From Tritrichomonas musculus (Eukaryota; Parabasalia; Tritrichomonadida; Tritrichomonadidae), in the NCBI GenBank assembly GCA_039105265.1, contig JAPFFF010000008.1, forward strand, positions 1,612,001-1,676,000: 64,000 bases of DNA. The letters run 5' to 3'. Shown piece by piece: positions 60,295-64,000 of this stretch. Position 1 is the stretch's first letter. Each line of letters opens with the position of its first letter. Under the pieces are notes generated by a model. The model was not told the origin of the DNA. It did not search any database and was given only the letters and a program-made list of their open reading frames with translations. A program made the translations under genes and the position numbers.

Positions 60295-60811
60295 TCAAAA
60301 TAAAAAAACGTAAAAAAAGTTAATCGTTATGGTCAAATTTTCGCTAAAAAAAAGTTATATTAATAAAAGAGTAAATAAATCATAAAAAAAAAAAAAAATT
60401 AGTAGTAATATGAATTGAGTGATTTTAGCACCAATGCATTAAAGTCATACTTTCATCCAATTTATTGAGATTCTTCAATGTACATATTACTACTCCTTCA
60501 TTTTCGTCAAAATGATCGTATTTTATAAGTATAAGTGATCATTGGGTCTACTTTTCATCAAACATAAGAGTTAAAACCCGAAAACAAAAATAGAAATAGA
60601 TTATGATTTCTTACAAAAAATATAATCTAAAAAGAATTTTTATTTGTATTAAATAGCAAATACTAAATTCACCATAATATTATAATAATATCAAGAAATT
60701 TAGAGATATCATTGTTTTAATTTATTAACGTACTCTCAGAAATATTATCAAAAAGTTTGATTTCTCTAAATAATTGTTCATTTGATGAATAATTTAAAAA
60801 TTATATTTATT
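60295..60811. other. A+T-rich convergent intergenic DNA
   Basis: Between the convergent kinase and HAD genes, with an A14 run near 60,385 and no gene. Confidence 0.5.
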
Positions 60812-61486
60812 TTAAGCCCAAATGAATTTGGACATGTCAAAATTCTCATATGATTGAAAAACATAGGATGGATTTCCACCATTTTGATCAAATATTTTTT
60901 GATAATCGTTATCGCCGTTTGCAAAAAATGATGATGCCATTCCAGCTGCATTTGCAGCTTTAATTCCGTTCGCTGCATCTTCGAAAACTAAAATATTTGA
61001 AGGATCAAAATTACCTAATTTTTCGGAGCATTTGAAGAAAATTTCTGGATCTGGTTTAGCTTTTGTAACGTCACTTTTAGTTGTGACAGCATCAAAAATA
61101 TTGAAAACTTCTGGAATTTTAGAAAATTTAAGATTTGTTTTTTCTGCTTCAGCACTGGTAGCAAGGCCAACTTTATAACCTTTTTTCTTAAACTTTTCTA
61201 TAAGCTCAACAACGCCCGGGAATGGTTTTGAATTAGGTAAAAGTTTATCAACATACTCGTTACGTTTCATGTAAAAATCATGAGGTGAAACATCTAATTT
61301 ATATTTTTCAACAATTTTTGCCGACACTGTAAAGTCATCCATCCCATTTACTGAATTGAAAAAATCTTGAGGAATTTTTTTCCCCAAAGTATGATTTGAA
61401 GCCTCAAAATAAAAATTCATTGTATCAAGAAAAGTTCCATCATTGTCAAAAATAACTGCTTTAATTGGATGATTCCAGCAAGTCAT
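60812..61486 (-). CDS. HAD-superfamily phosphatase (beta-phosphoglucomutase/HDHD1-like)
   Basis: 224 residues from ATG 61486, preceded by a TCACT initiator 10 nt upstream. All four HAD motifs are present: FDNDGTFLDT (13-22; nucleophile Asp and acid/base Asp), LATSAE (motif II), KAKPDPEIF (motif III Lys) and VFEDAANGIKAA (motif IV). The helical cap after motif I (FEASNHTLGKKIP... to about 85) marks subfamily I with a C1 cap. The closest functional relatives by pattern are pseudouridine-5'-phosphatase/HDHD1, glycerol-1-phosphatase and beta-phosphoglucomutase. The substrate cannot be assigned from sequence alone. Cytosolic; no signal peptide. Confidence 0.9.
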   Translation of the reverse strand: MTCWNHPIKAVIFDNDGTFLDTMNFYFEASNHTLGKKIPQDFFNSVNGMDDFTVSAKIVEKYKLDVSPHDFYMKRNEYVDKLLPNSKPFPGVVELIEKFKKKGYKVGLATSAEAEKTNLKFSKIPEVFNIFDAVTTKSDVTKAKPDPEIFFKCSEKLGNFDPSNILVFEDAANGIKAANAAGMASSFFANGDNDYQKIFDQNGGNPSYVFQSYENFDMSKFIWA

Positions 61487-61493
61487 TGATTAT

Positions 61494-61498
61494 AGTGA
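61494..61498 (-). promoter_or_regulatory. Initiator (Inr) before the HAD gene
   Basis: The minus strand reads TCACTATAATCAATG; TCACT matches the trichomonad initiator, with +1 A at 61496. Confidence 0.55.
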
Positions 61499-63071
61499 AA
61501 TAAATTTTTTTATTATCAATTCTTTTAATTCAAATTTATGTTGATAGAAAAAATTGAATATATTTTATATTTTTTTATTTGATGAAATGCTAAGTATTTT
61601 TAAAATATTTTAGAAAATATTAAATAAAATACAAAATTGTATTTTTTGGTTGTGCATAGAATTTTCTGAATCTCTTAATTTTTTCTATAAACATTCTCAA
61701 ATCTACTTATGATATTTTAGATGAAGTATATGAAAATAATTTTATAAAGTTGATAAAAATACACTAATACTCTAAACCAATTCCATGTATCGAGGGATTT
61801 AATTCTAAGCTTTTCATATAAGAAATTTCAATTAAACATTTTAGGTACAAAAAAAATGTTTATTTTAACAAATACCAATAAATTTTACTTCATATTTTTG
61901 TACCTTTTATATGGATATAGAGGCTGGAGCCCTTGGAGTAGAGCGAACCAGGTGAGTCGTAGACAAGCTTGTGGGGAAGTGGTATAGACTGAAAAAAAAG
62001 ATGATATTTTTATCGATTCTTTTAACAAATTTTGAAGTATGAGTATTAATAATATTGAGTTGATTATCATATTCTATCTTAATATAATTCTTGAACATAT
62101 ATTTTTATAATTTTTCTCCTTCAAGTAAATGTTCTTTCTCTACTGGTTTTTTGATATTTTCTTATAACCTAATTTTTTAATGAATAATATAGCTATTATT
62201 TTCTGAATGCTATGGTCTTTCATTTATTTAAACTCTTCAAAAAAGATACTATCATATATCATCATTGTTGGATCAATATTATTATCATTATCTATATTAT
62301 ATCTGTTCAAATATCTTGATATTGGATGACAGTTCTTTGAGTTATAATGATCAGCTGTTCTTTACTTTATTCCAACGCATTACTGTTTTCGAAGTTTCAA
62401 CAGGCAATCTAATTCCAATTATTTGTTTTTGAAAAGCTTTTACCGTAAAATATGATAATATTCCTTAACAGTAAGCTCTAGTCATAGGCAACTGGAACTC
62501 CCTTCAAGTTAGAGACAGTCAATTAGAAATCTTTTATCTATCAGCCAATAGCTGAGGCGAGCTCGTAAAACCTCTTTACTGTTACAGCTTCCTCATATCC
62601 AACAGCGCCCCCATTAACTCACCACACCCACCACTCTCTGCTCTACTTCAAAACCATGAAGAGATTTCCATTTTCCTCTAACTATGGCTTACTACTTCCC
62701 ATATTGCACCTCTAATTAGACCTCTTATAAAAAACACTTAATGAAACATCATCAACAACCTCATCATCACAGCACCGTCAATATCTAGTAATGAGACCTC
62801 TTACAACATCCCATTTACAACCTTAACATCATCTCAAAAACATCCATAACACCCTCATCAACCTTTCGCATCAACCACCTAATGCAACATCATCATCAAC
62901 ACTCAAATACAACATCATTTTATTTATCATAACTGAAAATGGAATATTTGTTAAGTCGTCAATTATTTGAAAATCCTTATTATTTTTATTCAAATTCTGC
63001 AATTACTTTAACTCGTTAATTATTCTATCAGAAATCAGATATTACTTTAACTCAAAAAAATCTTGAATAGG
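61499..63071. other. Intergenic DNA with a GC-richer patch and a CA-rich tract
   Basis: Around 61,917-61,992 a 75-bp GC-richer patch (GGCTGGAGCCCTTGGAGTAG, AACCAGGTGAGTCGTAGACA) stands out. It could be part of a structural RNA or foreign DNA, but I cannot fold it into a known RNA. From about 62,560 to 62,930 the plus strand is CA-rich and degenerate-repetitive (CATCATCAAC, CTCATCAAC units). No supported gene. Confidence 0.4.
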
Positions 63072-63187
63072 TTTCAGATGGAATTATTCCTGCTTTAAGT
63101 TCTAAAAATAAATTCTTTCTTCCACCATCTGATTTATTACAACATGATTTAGATTTTTCTTCTCCGTCGATTACATGGTTAGTAGAT

Positions 63188-63553
63188 ATGTTAATCTTTA
63201 AAAATTCTCTTGCTCGAATGTTATCTGTTATTATGAAAAATCTTCAAGTAATTCATCCTGAAGTTTTTTTTTCTGTAGCTTTTTCATTACCAGTAGTTAC
63301 TTATAACGTTACAGTAACTCAGCAATCTCGAACTTTTGATTTTTATGAAAATTATTATGTTACACCTCATTCAAGAATCAACTCATATTTTAGTCATTCA
63401 CCTCCTCCTATTGCTTATCAATATGTTTTGGTGAATTCATATTCACCTGGATACATTTTGATGCACCAAACAATATCTTCACTTCTAGAACTCGATTGTT
63501 GTACTTCTTTCCTGATAGTTAGAGGAGGAAATAACACATTATTTTGCAAATAA
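63188..63553 (+). CDS. Unrecognised ORF (121 aa), frame open further upstream
   Basis: 121 residues from ATG 63188. The same frame is open back to about 63,072 (reading GIIPALSSKNKFFLPPSDLL, then TWLVDMLIFK). The true 5' end is therefore uncertain and the visible ORF may be the tail of a longer or eroded gene. The segment NLQVIHPEVFFSVAFSLPVV looks helical and solenoid-like; the rest is aromatic and Ser-rich (YENYYVTPHSRINSYFSH). I do not recognise it. Confidence 0.35.
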   Translation: MLIFKNSLARMLSVIMKNLQVIHPEVFFSVAFSLPVVTYNVTVTQQSRTFDFYENYYVTPHSRINSYFSHSPPPIAYQYVLVNSYSPGYILMHQTISSLLELDCCTSFLIVRGGNNTLFCK

Positions 63554-63620
63554 AGTCAAATCTTATGATATTTTGTTATTTACGATAAGTTATTTGAATG
63601 TAAAATACATACCAAAGAAA

Positions 63621-63878
63621 TAAAGTATCATTGAAAAGCTCTTTACGCCTGTGAAAAGTCCTTTACGGTGAAGTGAAAATAAACAAAAAGTTTGAAAAAA
63701 ATTTAACGACATTGAAATAGTCTTTTACTAAAATAAAATAAAAAAAAAAGGTCAAATATTAAAACCTTTTTTAATCGTTATTATTTATTATATTTTATCA
63801 ATTATTTGGTAATTTGAATGAATGACTTCACCGTAAAGGACTTTTTTCTGTCGTAAAAAACTTTTTCACGATACTTTA
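63621..63878. mobile_element. 258-bp MITE with ~60-bp inverted repeats
   Basis: Ends are TAAAGTATCA and, on the other side, CGATACTTTA. The best-matched part is a 21-bp perfect inverted pair, with AGTCCTTTACGGTGAAGT at about 63,658 and its complement at about 63,824. TA at both borders could be the target duplication. There is no coding capacity, and the family is unknown. Confidence 0.6.
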
Positions 63879-64000
63879 AAGTTTTTTTTTTTATTTTTTT
63901 TTATTTTTATTAAATTTCAAAAGATCATTCAAAATTTCTTAAGCGATAACATTTTCAATTCATTATTTTTCATATTTTTATCTTTTAAACCTATGATGAT
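63879..64000. other. A+T-rich DNA to window end
   Basis: T-runs and no gene. Confidence 0.5.

Overview
The window looks like nuclear DNA of a trichomonad (Parabasalia), closer in feel to Tritrichomonas than to T. vaginalis because it is very A+T-rich. The basis is the mix of families: a Polinton/Maverick, a Mutator-like element, tandem and single TKL-type kinases, BspA-like LRR and DUF3447/ankyrin proteins, an initiator-binding (IBD) protein, apparently intronless genes, and short 5' leaders with TCA(Y)-type initiator motifs 8-17 nt before several start codons. The species assignment is inference.

Layout. 1 to about 15.9 kb is the right-hand part of a Polinton/Maverick whose left end lies outside the window: protein-primed DNA polymerase B (with an internal HNH zinc domain), integrase, a very large fibre-like protein, double-jelly-roll major capsid protein, FtsK/HerA-type packaging ATPase, two related small proteins starting MAFGSWFK, and several unrecognised element genes. 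It looks mostly whole here, with about one visible break. Small triloop hairpins recur inside five of its genes.

17.4 to 31.4 kb is host DNA: a possible ubiquitin-like protein, decayed coding pieces including a kinase fragment, a two-domain kinase whose second domain looks like a pseudokinase, a PA200/Blm10 proteasome activator, and a closely spaced ankyrin/DUF3447 and LRR gene pair. 31.8 to 34.5 kb is repeat DNA: hairpins, a CT-rich degenerate repeat, a 1.3-kb minisatellite of 16-bp units and an (AAAT)n tract.

34,496 to 52,144 is bounded by two nearly identical 896-bp inverted repeats and by matching 9-bp AAAT-phase duplications. It reads as one 17.6-kb DNA element, probably a giant MULE. 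It carries a Mutator-type transposase near the right end, a HEAT/ARM-like cargo gene, an unrecognised coiled-coil gene, a GC-rich island of foreign appearance, a TTAA-flanked inverted-repeat element, and about 400-bp internal repeats related to its own termini.

52.1 to 64 kb holds two short TA-flanked MITEs, a 21-bp minisatellite, a complete 2.2-kb hAT transposon that has split a tRNA-Gln(UUG) gene with an 8-bp target duplication, an IBD-family protein, a TKL-like kinase without a recognisable glycine loop, a HAD phosphatase, and an unrecognised ORF. Four kinds of DNA transposon (Polinton, probable MULE, hAT, MITEs) therefore sit among ordinary trichomonad genes.

All calls come from reading the sequence and the conceptual translations; no database search was run.
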